DNA of 64,000 bases. It comes from Oxalobacteraceae bacterium CAVE-383 (lineage in GTDB: Bacteria; Pseudomonadota; Gammaproteobacteria; Burkholderiales; Burkholderiaceae_D). The position numbers and the translations under genes are program-made. The stretch spans positions 209,011-273,010 of the forward strand of contig REGP01000006.1 in assembly GCA_004134995.1 (NCBI GenBank). Reading direction: 5' to 3'. How positions within the stretch are numbered: position 1 is the first letter of the stretch; each line of letters starts with the position of its first letter. The notes under the pieces were generated by a model. That model was not told the origin of the DNA. It searched no databases and saw only the letters and a program-made list of their open reading frames with translations. This document shows, in pieces, positions 1-8,804 of this stretch.

Positions 1-1
1 C

Positions 2-766
2 GGCGCCAAACTGCTGGGCCAGGTAAAAATGGTGTTGTACGCCGGCTCGCTGGTGCCGGTCGAGATGCTGCGGCATTGCGATCCGGCGGCCGAACTGATC
101 GATACCGCCAAGCTGGACCTGGAACAGCAGCAGGCCTGCTACCAGCGCGCCCAGGCCGCCGATTGCGACGTGGTGCGGCTGCATTCCGGCGATCCGGCGA
201 TCTATGGCGCCACCGCCGAACAGATGCGCCGTCTCGATGCGCTCGGCATCGCTTATGAAGTGGTGCCGGGCGTATCGTCGTTTACCGCGGCGGCGGCGGC
301 GGTGCAGGCCGAGCTGACCAAGCCGGAAGTGTCGCAAAGCGTTATCCTGACGCGTGTGTCGGGGCGCGCCTCGGCGGTGCCGGAACTGGAATCGATCGCC
401 CGGTTGGCCGAGCATCGCGCCACCATGTGCATTTTCCTGTCGGGGCCGCATCTGAAGAAGATCGTCGGCGATCTGCGCCTGCATTACCCGCCGGAGACGC
501 CGGTGACGCTGGTCTACCGCGCCAGCTGGCCGGAGCAGAAAACCTATCAGGGCACACTGGCGACGGTATTGTCAGAAACCAAACGCGGCGCCTGGAATCT
601 GACCACGATGATGCTGGTCGGCGCCGCCCTGGACCGGGGCGAACAGGCCGAATCGAGCCTGTATTCCAAGGATTTCACGCATCTGTTTCGCGTCGTCAAA
701 AAAAAGCGCAAGCCTAAAAATGCCGAAGCAATCACCATGCAGCACAGCGAAAAGGAGACACTCTGA
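2..766 (+). CDS. cobM: Precorrin-4 / cobalt-precorrin-4 C11-methyltransferase, 5' end cut by window
   Basis: SAM-dependent tetrapyrrole methylase that methylates C11 of the corrin precursor (CobM in the aerobic naming, CbiF in the anaerobic). The frame is open from base 2, so the first visible residues (GAKLLGQVKMVLYAGSLVP) are internal and the true start lies upstream of the window. Visible family marks are the YAGSLVP segment, RLHSGDPAIYGA (SAM-binding loop) and VVPGVSSFTAAAAA. The methionine at 29 is not a credible start because family homology continues before it. The stop TGA (764-766) shares its A with the ATG of cbiG, so translation is probably coupled. With CbiG next door the CbiF-type substrate is plausible; the sequence alone does not decide between cobalt-containing and metal-free substrate. 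Confidence 0.9.
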   Translation, partial: GAKLLGQVKMVLYAGSLVPVEMLRHCDPAAELIDTAKLDLEQQQACYQRAQAADCDVVRLHSGDPAIYGATAEQMRRLDALGIAYEVVPGVSSFTAAAAAVQAELTKPEVSQSVILTRVSGRASAVPELESIARLAEHRATMCIFLSGPHLKKIVGDLRLHYPPETPVTLVYRASWPEQKTYQGTLATVLSETKRGAWNLTTMMLVGAALDRGEQAESSLYSKDFTHLFRVVKKKRKPKNAEAITMQHSEKETL

Positions 767-1557
767 TGAGCGAAGACCAAACTCTGGGCATCTGGCCGGT
801 GCGGATTGAAGGGGAAGCGCTGGCGCTGCATTTGCAGGAACGGCTGGGCGGCACGCTGTATCGCCCGTGGCTGCAGGCCGAACTGCCGCAGAAAAGCCAA
901 TTCGCGGCGGCTTACGGCGTCGGCCGCCATTCCAAGTGGATCATGCTGGGCGCCAGCGGCATTGCCCTGCGTTTTCTGACAGGACTGATCAAGGATAAAT
1001 ATACCGATCCGGCCGTGGTGCTGATGGACGAGGCCGGCCGCTTCGCCGTGTCGCTGCTGGCCGGCCATGAAGGCGGCGCCAATCAGCTGGCGTATAAAGT
1101 CGCCAACACGGTCGGCGCCGTGCCGGTGGTGACCACCGCGACAGAGGCGCTGAAGCCGTTCGTGCTCGGCCTCGGCTGCCGCAAGGGCGTGCCGGTGGAG
1201 CGCATCGAGGCGGCCGTGCTGCTGGCCCTGAACGGCCGCTCGCTGCAGCAGATACGCGAAATCGCCACGGTCGACCTGAAAGCCGAAGAACCGGGACTGC
1301 AGGCGTTTTGCGCCGCGCATGATATTCCGCTGCGCGTGTTTTCGCATGCCACGCTGGCGGCGCGCGCCTGGTGCGGCAAGCCGTCGGAATGGGTGCGCGA
1401 AAATATCGACCTGGACGGCGTCTGCGAACCCTGCGCGCTGGTGGCCTGCGCGCGCGGCGAGCTGATCGTGCCGAAAACCACATTGGACGGCGTGGCGGTG
1501 GCGATCGCGCACGACTTGAACGATATCTGGCGAGACGGCGAAGGAAGCCCTGCATGA
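766..1557 (+). CDS. cbiG: Cobalt-precorrin-5A hydrolase (CbiG)
   Basis: Opens the delta-lactone ring of cobalt-precorrin-5A and releases the two-carbon fragment, a step of the oxygen-independent B12 route. The 263-residue protein shows the N-terminal CbiG region with LGASGIALR (about 61-69) and SLLAGHEGGANQLA (96-109), and the C-terminal region with the diagnostic LGLGCRKG (134-141). It is shorter than full-length CbiG proteins (around 350 residues in the family as I recall), so the middle region is reduced. It overlaps cobM by one base and the following cobJ-cobK fusion by four (ATGA), typical of coupled operon genes. Its C-terminal half alone would resemble CobE; the N-terminal CbiG region argues for CbiG. 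Confidence 0.85.
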   Translation: MSEDQTLGIWPVRIEGEALALHLQERLGGTLYRPWLQAELPQKSQFAAAYGVGRHSKWIMLGASGIALRFLTGLIKDKYTDPAVVLMDEAGRFAVSLLAGHEGGANQLAYKVANTVGAVPVVTTATEALKPFVLGLGCRKGVPVERIEAAVLLALNGRSLQQIREIATVDLKAEEPGLQAFCAAHDIPLRVFSHATLAARAWCGKPSEWVRENIDLDGVCEPCALVACARGELIVPKTTLDGVAVAIAHDLNDIWRDGEGSPA

Positions 1558-3227
1558 GCGGTGTATTGAATCTGGTGTCGGCCGGTCCAGGCTTCGCCGA
1601 CATGATCGTGCCGCGCGCCGAAGCGGCCTTGCGCGGCAGCGACGTCATCGTGGCCTATGAACTGTATTTGCGCTGGGTTGCGCCCTGGCTGGACGGCAAG
1701 GAAATCCATACGCCGCCGCTGACCCAGGAACGCGAGCGCGCGCTGCTGGCGATCGAGAAGGCGCGCGGCGGCGCCAAGGTGGCGCTGATTTCCAGCGGCG
1801 ACATCGGCATCTATGCGATGGCGGCGCTGGCGTTCGAGGAAATGCGCGAAGACGATGCCTATGAAGTGAATGTGATTCCCGGCATTACCTCGGCCAATGC
1901 CTGCGCGTCGCTGCTGGGATCGCCTTTGTCGCACGATTTCGCCACGCTGAGCCTGTCCGATTTGCTGTGTCCGTGGGAATGGATAGAACACCGCGCGCGC
2001 CATATCGCCCAGGCCGACCTGGCCTGCGTGTTGTACAACGTCCAGAGCGCCGGCCGCCGGGAGGGTGTGTACCGCGTGCTCAAGCTGATGCTGGAATCCA
2101 AGGCGCCGCATACGCTGTGCGGCGTCATCAGGAATGCCTACCGGCCGGGACAGGAAGTGGCGATTTACCGGCTGGACGAATTACCGGCGCTGCAATTCGA
2201 CATGCTGACCACCATCGTGATCGGCAACCGCTTCACGCAGCGCAAGCGCGGCTGGATTTTTACGCCGCGCGGCTATAACGACTGGTCGGCGGATGCCGAT
2301 GCCGATATGCCGACGCCAGTGCTGGTGCCAATGCCAACGGCGGCGGATAAGACCGGACCGGCATCCGCATCCGCGTTCGCCGGCGGGCCGGAAGCCATGC
2401 CCGCAAACGCGGTATGGGTCTTTTCCGGCACCGGTGACGGCAATGCGCTGGCCAAGGCGGTGGCGGCGCAGGGTGCGCCCGTGGTGGTGTCGGCAGCCAC
2501 CGAGTATGGCGCCAGCCTGGCCGCGCAGGATTGCCCGGGCGTATCGGTCTGGGCCGGCCGGCGCGGCGTCGAAGCGCGGCGCCAGGCATTGCGGCGCAGC
2601 GGCGCGCGCGTGCTGCTGGACGCCACGCATCCTTTCGCCACGGCGATTTCGACGCAATTGATAGCGCTGTCGGCCGAGCTCGGCATTCCCTATCTGCGCT
2701 ATGAACGGCCGAGCGGTCTGGGCGGCGAAGCCATGCAGGAAGGCAGCGGCGTCGAGCTGTGCGATTCCATGGAACAGGCCGCGGCCAGCGCGGCCGCATT
2801 TGCGGCAAGCGGCAAGCGCATATTCCTGGCGACCGGTTCCAAGGATCTGGCGCAGTTTCTGCAGGCCCCCGGCGCGGCGCAAGGCGAATGGTTTGCGCGC
2901 GTCACGGCCGAACCGGAATTCGTGCAGCGCGCGCTCGATCTCGGCATTCCGCGCAGCCGGCTATGCGCCATGCAAGGCCCGTTTTCGCAAGGCTTCAATG
3001 AGGCCTTGTGGCGCGATTGGAACATCGATTGCGTGGTGACCAAGGATGCCGGCGACGTCGGCGGCTACGGCGCCAAGCTGGCCGCGGCGCGCGCGCTCGG
3101 CATTCATCTGATCGTGGTGAAACGTCCCGTGCTGGATTATCCGGCGGCGGTAGGCACCGTCGATGCCGCCTTGCGCCAATTGGCCTCGTGGAACGTATTG
3201 AACATGCGGGACGAAGCGCTGCAATGA
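1554..3227 (+). CDS. cobJK: Fused precorrin-3B C17-methyltransferase / precorrin-6A reductase (CobJ-CobK)
   Basis: One 557-residue chain carries two B12 enzymes. Residues 1-245 are a tetrapyrrole methylase of the CobJ/CbiH type (ring contraction with C17 methylation), with SSGDIGIYAMA at 80-90 and LSLSDLLCPW at 132-141. Residues about 245-285 form an Asp/Ala/Pro-rich linker. Residues 286-557 are a CobK/CbiJ reductase with the nucleotide-binding SGTGDGNALA (291-300) and DATHPFA (356-362). The frame is open further upstream, but the ATG at 1554 overlapping the cbiG stop starts exactly at the methylase N-terminus. CobJ and CobK are usually separate genes. The linker is in frame with no stop, so the fusion is real in this sequence. 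Confidence 0.88.
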   Translation: MSGVLNLVSAGPGFADMIVPRAEAALRGSDVIVAYELYLRWVAPWLDGKEIHTPPLTQERERALLAIEKARGGAKVALISSGDIGIYAMAALAFEEMREDDAYEVNVIPGITSANACASLLGSPLSHDFATLSLSDLLCPWEWIEHRARHIAQADLACVLYNVQSAGRREGVYRVLKLMLESKAPHTLCGVIRNAYRPGQEVAIYRLDELPALQFDMLTTIVIGNRFTQRKRGWIFTPRGYNDWSADADADMPTPVLVPMPTAADKTGPASASAFAGGPEAMPANAVWVFSGTGDGNALAKAVAAQGAPVVVSAATEYGASLAAQDCPGVSVWAGRRGVEARRQALRRSGARVLLDATHPFATAISTQLIALSAELGIPYLRYERPSGLGGEAMQEGSGVELCDSMEQAAASAAAFAASGKRIFLATGSKDLAQFLQAPGAAQGEWFARVTAEPEFVQRALDLGIPRSRLCAMQGPFSQGFNEALWRDWNIDCVVTKDAGDVGGYGAKLAAARALGIHLIVVKRPVLDYPAAVGTVDAALRQLASWNVLNMRDEALQ

Positions 3228-4462
3228 GCGGCCCCATCCCCGTCACGATCGTCACCGGCTTTCTCGGATCGGGCAAGACCACCTTGCTGGCCAGCCTGAT
3301 CGAAGGCCGCAAGACGCGCCGGCTGGCGCTGCTGATCAATGAATTCGGCGAGGTATCGGTCGACGGCGCGATTATTCGCGCCAGCGCCGCCGCCGGGGAA
3401 GCCGAGGGCGGCGCGCTGCCGCCGATACGCATCGATGAATTTCCGCACGGCCTGATCGCCTATGGCGACGACGATCTGTTCCTGCCGGCGATGCAGGCGA
3501 TCGCGGCGCGCCGCGCCGGGGTCGACCATGTGCTGATCGAAACCTCCGGGCTGGCGCTGCCGAGCGCGGCGATGGAGTTGCTGCAAGGGCCCTTGCTGTC
3601 GGCGGACTTTGTGCTGGACGCGACGCTGGCGGTGGTGGATACGCCGCTGCTGCTGGCCGGACGGTTCGGCGGCTGCGAGACTGGGGCCGAGCCGGTATCG
3701 GCGCCGGCATTGGCCGCCGCCGCGGTCTTGTTCGACCAGCAACTGGCGCTGGCCGACGTGGTGGTGCTCAACAAGATCGATGTGCTGGACGATGCGGCGC
3801 TGCTGCGCGCGGAAGAACTGGTGCGCGGCCGCGCGCCGGGCGTGCGCTTTCTGGAGCTGGCCTATAAAGCCCGTCTTGACATCCGGCTGGCGCTGGGCTT
3901 GCGGCTGCATCAGGCGGCGCAGGACTTGTCATCGCATTTATCCTCGTATTCATCCTCGCCCCACGCGCACGGCATGGCATACGCGCCCTTGCCCTCATCG
4001 GATCATCTGAACGGCCACGCGCATTCCGGCATCGGCGCGCACAGCCATGGGCTGGCTACCCACAAGCATTTCCATCAGCAGGATCCAGGCTGGCTTTCGT
4101 TTACATTACGCAGCGACGCCATGCAGCCGCTGCCGCAACTGCAGCAGGCGCTGGCGGAAGCGGCGCGGCTGGAGCCTATTTTGCGCAGCAAGGGCTTTGT
4201 GCGCGCGGAGGGAAGCGCCGCGGGCCGGACGCGGTCCGTGCTGGTGCAGGGCGTGCGCGAACGCGTGACGCTGGCGCCGGGAAATGAGGCTGCGGATGAC
4301 GCCGCCGATGACGCCGCCGATGCCACCGATAATGCAGGCAATGGCGCATCGCAAGCCGTGCGGCCCGCGCGGCGCTCCGAACTGGTCTTTATCGGCTATC
4401 ACGCCAGCCGCGCGCGCATCGCCGGCTTGTTGTCCACCATTACCGCCACCCATTGGAGCTGA
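3224..4462 (+). CDS. cobW: CobW-type GTP-binding metallochaperone (COG0523) lacking the usual CxCC motif
   Basis: P-loop GTPase of the COG0523 family, thought to help deliver metal during B12 synthesis. The 412-residue protein has Walker A GFLGSGKTT (12-20), ETSGLALP (106-113) and the base-recognition motif NKID. Where most members read E-x-x-x-G-C-x-C-C, this one reads EFPHGLIAY (72-80), so the metal-binding cysteines are absent. A His-rich stretch (HAHG, HLNGHAHS, HSHG, HKHFHQ) sits before the CobW C-terminal domain, and an Ala/Asp repeat encoded by 12-base units near 4295-4330 follows. The ATG at 3224 overlaps the preceding stop by four bases and begins directly before the P-loop. Cobalt as the substrate is inferred from operon context. 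Confidence 0.85.
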   Translation: MSGPIPVTIVTGFLGSGKTTLLASLIEGRKTRRLALLINEFGEVSVDGAIIRASAAAGEAEGGALPPIRIDEFPHGLIAYGDDDLFLPAMQAIAARRAGVDHVLIETSGLALPSAAMELLQGPLLSADFVLDATLAVVDTPLLLAGRFGGCETGAEPVSAPALAAAAVLFDQQLALADVVVLNKIDVLDDAALLRAEELVRGRAPGVRFLELAYKARLDIRLALGLRLHQAAQDLSSHLSSYSSSPHAHGMAYAPLPSSDHLNGHAHSGIGAHSHGLATHKHFHQQDPGWLSFTLRSDAMQPLPQLQQALAEAARLEPILRSKGFVRAEGSAAGRTRSVLVQGVRERVTLAPGNEAADDAADDAADATDNAGNGASQAVRPARRSELVFIGYHASRARIAGLLSTITATHWS

Positions 4463-4464
4463 GC

Positions 4465-5067
4465 ATGAAAACCGATCCCGATTCGCACAAGCGCATGACG
4501 CAGCGCCATAAAGAAGGTTTCGAGAAAAAGAAGGCGGCGGCGCAGAAGGAAAAAGGCCTGCTGATGGTCTACACCGGCACCGGCAAAGGCAAATCGACAG
4601 CCGCATTCGGCATGGGGCTGCGCATTCTGGGGCACGACATGAAACTGGGCGTGGTCCAGTTCATCAAGGGCGCCTTGCACAGCGCCGAACGCCAGGTGCT
4701 GAGCCGCGATCCGCATTGCGATTTCCATGTGGTCGGCGCCGGCTATACCTGGGATACGCAAGACCGCGAAGCCGATATGCGCACCGCCGCAGCCGGCTGG
4801 GCCGAAGCGCGCCGCATGATCGAAGATCCTTCGTACGACATGGTGATCCTGGACGAAATGAACATCGTGTTGAAATACCAGTATCTGGATATTGCCGAGG
4901 TGCTGGATGTGTTCGCCAAACGCCGCGAGATGCTGCATATCGTCGTCACCGGCCGCCACGCGCCCGACGCGCTGATCGAACTGGCCGATCTGGTCAGCGA
5001 AATCAGGCCGCTCAAGCATCCCTATCAGACGCAAGGCATCAAGGCCCAGAAAGGCGTCGAATTCTAG
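4465..5067 (+). CDS. cobO: Cob(I)yrinic acid a,c-diamide adenosyltransferase (CobO/BtuR)
   Basis: Transfers the 5'-deoxyadenosyl group from ATP to cob(I)alamin or its precursors, forming the Co-C bond. The 200-residue length matches the CobO/BtuR (CobA-type) family. Visible motifs are the modified P-loop GTGKGKST (38-45), VQFIKG and the acidic MVILDEMN. The N-terminus is a Lys/Glu-rich helix as in homologues. The ATG at 4465 follows a GGAG ribosome-binding site (4455-4458) and lies two bases after the cobW stop; an in-frame TTG at 4453 is less likely. The stop overlaps the GTG of the next gene by one base. Confidence 0.93.
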   Translation: MKTDPDSHKRMTQRHKEGFEKKKAAAQKEKGLLMVYTGTGKGKSTAAFGMGLRILGHDMKLGVVQFIKGALHSAERQVLSRDPHCDFHVVGAGYTWDTQDREADMRTAAAGWAEARRMIEDPSYDMVILDEMNIVLKYQYLDIAEVLDVFAKRREMLHIVVTGRHAPDALIELADLVSEIRPLKHPYQTQGIKAQKGVEF

Positions 5068-6398
5068 TGCTTCGCCATTGCCCGGCGCTATTCATCAGCG
5101 CGCCCGCCTCCAATCACGGCAAGACCACGGTCACCGCCGCGCTGGCGCATTTTCATGCGCGGCAGGGGCGGCGGGTGCGGGTGTTCAAGAGCGGGCCCGA
5201 CTTCCTGGATACGATGATCCTGCAGCGCGCGGCGCAATCGGCGGCCGGCGCCTATCAGCTGGATCTGTGGATGGCCGGCGCGCAGGCGTGCAGGGCGCTG
5301 GTGCATGCCGCCGCGGCGGAAGCCGACCTGATCCTGATTGAAGGCGTCATGGGGCTGTTCGACGGCGACCCATGCAGCGCCGATCTGGCGCAATTGCTCG
5401 ATGTGCCGGTGCTGGCGGTGATCGATGCCGCCGGCGCGGCGCAAACGGCGGGCGCGGTCGGCCTTGGGCTGGCGCATTATCGCGAAGGCCTGAAATTCGC
5501 GGGCGTGCTCGCCAATTCCGTGGCCAGCGCGCGCCATGCGGAAATGATCGAACAGGGCATGTCGGCGGGGCTGGCCTATCTGGGCGGCATGCCGCGCGAT
5601 GCCGGATTCAAATTGCCGGCGCGGCATCTGGGCCTGTTGCCGGCGTCTGAAATCGCCGATCTGGACGCCCGGCTCGGCGCCGCCGCCGACGCCATCGGCC
5701 GCACCGGCCTGGCGGCGTTGCCGAAGGCGGTGGGCTTCGGTCCCGACACTGGGCCGCCGCCCGCAGCCGGACATTCTTCGGCCTTGCAAGGCGTGCGCAT
5801 CGGCATTGCGGCCGATGCCGCTTTTTCATTTATCTACCAAGCCAATCTGGATTTGCTGCGGGCGATGGGCGCGCAGTTGCTGTTTTTCTCGCCGCTGGCC
5901 GACGCCGCATTGCCGCAGGTCGACAGCGTTTACCTGCCCGGCGGCTATCCCGAGCTGCATTTGCAAGCGCTGCAGGACAATAACGCGATGCAGCAGGCGC
6001 TGCGTCGGCATCATGAACAGGGCCGTCCGATCTACGCCGAATGCGGCGGCATGCTGTATCTGCTGGAATCCCTGAGCGACGCCGGCGGACAGCGGGCGCG
6101 CATGGCCGGCCTGCTGCCCGGCGAAGCGGCGATGCAGCCGCGGCTGCAAGGGCTCGGCTATCAATCGGCGGCTTTTCCGGGCGGCGTGCTGCGGGCCCAT
6201 ACTTTCCATCATTCCGTCATGCGCACCGGCATGCAGCCGATCGCGCATGGCGAGCGATTGCACAACACGTCCGCGGGGGAGGCGGTATACCGCGCCGGCA
6301 GCCTGGTGGCCAGTTATCTGCACGCCTATTTCCCATCCAATCCCGCTGCCGCCGCGGCGCTGTTTGCGCCGGTTGTCCGGCCAAATGCCCATGTTTAA
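5067..6398 (+). CDS. cobB: Cobyrinic acid a,c-diamide synthase (CobB/CbiA)
   Basis: ATP- and glutamine-dependent amidase that amidates the a and c side chains of (hydrogeno)cobyrinic acid. The 443-residue protein has an N-terminal dethiobiotin-synthetase-like domain with SAPASNHGKTT (11-21) and FKSGPDFLD (40-48), and a C-terminal class I glutamine amidotransferase-like domain with YLPGGYPELH (289-298) and AECGGM, Cys326 being the predicted nucleophile. The frame stays open upstream, but homology begins at a GTG (5067-5069) that overlaps the cobO TAG by one base, so GTG is the chosen start. The 3' end overlaps btuC by 14 bases. Confidence 0.92.
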   Translation: MLRHCPALFISAPASNHGKTTVTAALAHFHARQGRRVRVFKSGPDFLDTMILQRAAQSAAGAYQLDLWMAGAQACRALVHAAAAEADLILIEGVMGLFDGDPCSADLAQLLDVPVLAVIDAAGAAQTAGAVGLGLAHYREGLKFAGVLANSVASARHAEMIEQGMSAGLAYLGGMPRDAGFKLPARHLGLLPASEIADLDARLGAAADAIGRTGLAALPKAVGFGPDTGPPPAAGHSSALQGVRIGIAADAAFSFIYQANLDLLRAMGAQLLFFSPLADAALPQVDSVYLPGGYPELHLQALQDNNAMQQALRRHHEQGRPIYAECGGMLYLLESLSDAGGQRARMAGLLPGEAAMQPRLQGLGYQSAAFPGGVLRAHTFHHSVMRTGMQPIAHGERLHNTSAGEAVYRAGSLVASYLHAYFPSNPAAAAALFAPVVRPNAHV

Positions 6399-7461
6399 GA
6401 ATCTTCCCGCCGCTACCGCCGCCGTCGCCGCCATGCCGCCGCGCCGGCGCGGCGCGGTCATCCTCGGCCTGCTGTTGCTGCTGGCGCTGGTGGCGTTCCT
6501 GATCGCCGGCGTCAGCGGCTCGGTGACGCTGTCGTTCAAGGAACTCGGCTATGGCGCCGGCCAGTTGTGGCATGGCCGGCCCGGCATGCTGGGCACGGTG
6601 CTGCAGTTGCGGCTGGAGCGCGCCGCCTCGGCTTTCGCGGTCGGCGCGATGCTGGCGCTGGCCGGGGTGCTGATGCAGGCGCTGCTGCGCAATCCGCTGG
6701 CCGATCCTTATGTGCTGGGCGTATCCGGCGGGGCTTCGGTGGGCGCCTTGCTGGCGATACTGCTGGCCGGCGCGGCCTGGATGATCGACGCGGCGGCCTT
6801 CGGCGGCGCGCTGCTGGTGAGCCTGCTGTTGTTCGCGCTGGCGCATCGCGATCTGCACGACGGTTACGCAGGGCGATCGGTGCAGGCCGCGCGCGATCCC
6901 TCGCTGTTGCTGCTGACCGGGGTCATCGTGGCGTCCGGCTGCGGCGCCCTGGTGACCCTGATGCTGTCGCTGGCGCCGGATGCGCGGCTGCGCGGCATGG
7001 TGTTCTGGCTGATCGGCGATTTGTCGGCAGTGCAGTCGCGCTGGCTGCCGTGGCTGCTGCTGGCGGGCGTGTTGCTGGCGGCAATGCGCGCCGCGCGCGC
7101 CATCAATTTATTGGCGATGCATGCGGAAGGCGCGGTGGCGCTGGGCATCCGGGTCGGCGCGCTGCGGCGCGGCCTGTTCGCGCTGGCGGCGCTGTTGACG
7201 GCGGGCGCGGTGGCGAGCGCCGGCAGCATCGGTTTTGTCGGGCTGATCGTGCCGCATGCCTGCCGTTTCGCATTGGGGCCGGACCATCGCCTGCTCTTGC
7301 CGGCGGCCACCATCGGCGGCGGCATATTCCTGATGCTGGCCGATACCGCCGCGCGCAGCGTGCTGGCGCCGCAGCAGTTGCCGGTAGGCGTGATCACGGC
7401 CCTGATCGGCGCGCCGCTGTTCCTGCTGCAACTGCATTATCTAAGAAGGAAACTGCCATGA
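6385..7461 (+). CDS. btuC: Corrinoid (vitamin B12) ABC transporter permease BtuC
   Basis: FecCD-family inner-membrane permease of about 358 residues, with the hydrophobic periodicity of roughly ten membrane segments. Family marks are the conserved LAGVLMQALLRNPLADPYVLGVSGGA near residues 90-120 and GSIGFVGLIVPHACR in the C-terminal half, the latter near the coupling region that contacts the ATPase. Two in-frame ATGs (6385 and 6391) are possible; both overlap the cobB 3' end and there is no strong ribosome-binding site, consistent with coupling. B12 is the likely cargo because the gene lies inside the cobalamin operon and is followed by its ATPase. No periplasmic BtuF was seen in the window. 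Confidence 0.87.
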   Translation: MPMFKNLPAATAAVAAMPPRRRGAVILGLLLLLALVAFLIAGVSGSVTLSFKELGYGAGQLWHGRPGMLGTVLQLRLERAASAFAVGAMLALAGVLMQALLRNPLADPYVLGVSGGASVGALLAILLAGAAWMIDAAAFGGALLVSLLLFALAHRDLHDGYAGRSVQAARDPSLLLLTGVIVASGCGALVTLMLSLAPDARLRGMVFWLIGDLSAVQSRWLPWLLLAGVLLAAMRAARAINLLAMHAEGAVALGIRVGALRRGLFALAALLTAGAVASAGSIGFVGLIVPHACRFALGPDHRLLLPAATIGGGIFLMLADTAARSVLAPQQLPVGVITALIGAPLFLLQLHYLRRKLP

Positions 7462-8228
7462 TGCGCGGCATCGAACTCAGCCTGAAGATTGGCGGCAAGC
7501 TGTTGCTCGCCGGCCTGGACCTGCATGTCGAAGCGGGCCAGTGCTGGTGCGTGATCGGCGCCAACGGGGCCGGCAAGACGACGCTGCTGCGCACGCTGGC
7601 CGGTCTGCGTCGACCCGATGGCGGCAGCGTGCAGCTTGACGGCCGTCCCTTGTCCGAATGGACGCCGGAAGAGCAGGCGCTGCGGCGCGCCTTTCTGCCG
7701 GCGGGGCGCGACGATGCGTTTGCCTATACGGCGCTGGCGACGGTGCTGGCGGCGCGCCATCCGCATCACGCCGGCCGCCAGTGGGAAAGCGCGAACGACC
7801 AGGCCGAGGCGATGACGGCGCTGGAACGGCTCGGCGCGGCGCATCTGGCGCCGCGCGATGTGCGCACCTTGTCCGGCGGCCAGCGTCAGCGGGTGGCGCT
7901 GGCGGCGCTGCTGGCGCAGCAGACGCCGCTGTTGATCATGGACGAACCGACCAGCGCGATGGATCTGGCGGGCCGTGTCGGCGTCATGAAATTGCTCGGC
8001 GCGCTGTGCCGCGAGGAGGCGAAAAGCGCGATCCTGGTCAGCCACGATCTGAACCTGGCCTATGGCGCGGCCAGCCATGCCCTGCTGCTGATGGGCGACG
8101 GCGGCTGGGAAGCCGGACCGGTGGCGCAAACCATGACGGCGCCGCTGCTGAGCGCCTGCCTCGGCCATCCGATCGAGATTGCCATGCATGCCGGCCGCCC
8201 GGTCTATGTCGCGCAGGAGGCCTTATGA
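7458..8228 (+). CDS. btuD: Corrinoid ABC transporter ATP-binding protein BtuD
   Basis: ATPase that powers import through BtuC. The 256-residue protein has Walker A GANGAGKTT (34-42), the ABC signature LSGGQRQR (138-145), Walker B LLIMDEPTSAMD (158-169) and a switch histidine in ILVSHDLN. The ATG at 7458 is preceded by a good ribosome-binding site (AGAAGGA, 7444-7450) and overlaps the btuC stop by four bases. The stop in turn overlaps the cobU ATG. Domain length and motifs are those of the FepC/BtuD group; iron-siderophore transport would be the alternative in another context. Confidence 0.88.
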   Translation: MMRGIELSLKIGGKLLLAGLDLHVEAGQCWCVIGANGAGKTTLLRTLAGLRRPDGGSVQLDGRPLSEWTPEEQALRRAFLPAGRDDAFAYTALATVLAARHPHHAGRQWESANDQAEAMTALERLGAAHLAPRDVRTLSGGQRQRVALAALLAQQTPLLIMDEPTSAMDLAGRVGVMKLLGALCREEAKSAILVSHDLNLAYGAASHALLLMGDGGWEAGPVAQTMTAPLLSACLGHPIEIAMHAGRPVYVAQEAL

Positions 8229-8803
8229 GCAACACCTTGACCTTGACGCGCACCCTGATTCTCGGCGGCGCGCGTTCCGGCAAGAGCCTGCATGCCGAGC
8301 AACTGGCCCTGGCGTCGGGCAAGGAACTGATCTATATCGCCACCGCCCAGGCGCACGACGCCGAAATGGCGGCCCGCATCGGATTGCATCGGCGGCGGCG
8401 CGCCGAAATGGACGCCGCGCGCTGGATCACTGTCGAGCAGCCGCTGGCGCTTGGAGACGCGCTGGCGCAATGGTGCGCGCCGCAGCGCCTGGTGCTGGTC
8501 GATTGCCTGACGGTGTGGCTGTCGAATCTCTTGTTTGCCGAGGCGCGCGATTATCCCGAAGTCGGCCGTATCGATCCGCCCGCCTGCTTTTCCGAACAGC
8601 GCGCCGCATTTCTGCTGGCGCTGGCGCAGGCCGGCGGCGACGTGGTCCTGGTGTCCAACGAAGTCGGCATGGGCATTGTGCCGCAAGGGGCGGTGTCGCG
8701 CTGGTTCGTCGATGAGGCGGGGCGGCTGCATCAGGCGGCCGCCGCCGTCTGCGAGCGCGTGCTGCTGGTGGCGGCCGGGCTGCCGCTGGCATTGAAAGGC
8801 TGA
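8225..8803 (+). CDS. cobU: Adenosylcobinamide kinase / adenosylcobinamide-phosphate guanylyltransferase (CobU/CobP)
   Basis: Bifunctional nucleotide-loop assembly enzyme: it phosphorylates adenosylcobinamide and then transfers GMP to give AdoCbi-GDP. The 192-residue length fits. P-loop GGARSGKS is at 14-21, followed by [19 protein letters not shown] and the conserved [11 protein letters not shown] and [11 protein letters not shown] segments. The start ATG has a CAGGAGG ribosome-binding site (8214-8220). A stretch around [14 protein letters not shown] looks like a small insertion in the mobile loop. It overlaps btuD by four bases and is separated from cbiB by one base. Confidence 0.92.
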   Translation: MSNTLTLTRTLILGGARSGKSLHAEQLALASGKELIYIATAQAHDAEMAARIGLHRRRRAEMDAARWITVEQPLALGDALAQWCAPQRLVLVDCLTVWLSNLLFAEARDYPEVGRIDPPACFSEQRAAFLLALAQAGGDVVLVSNEVGMGIVPQGAVSRWFVDEAGRLHQAAAAVCERVLLVAAGLPLALKG

Positions 8804-8804
8804 T

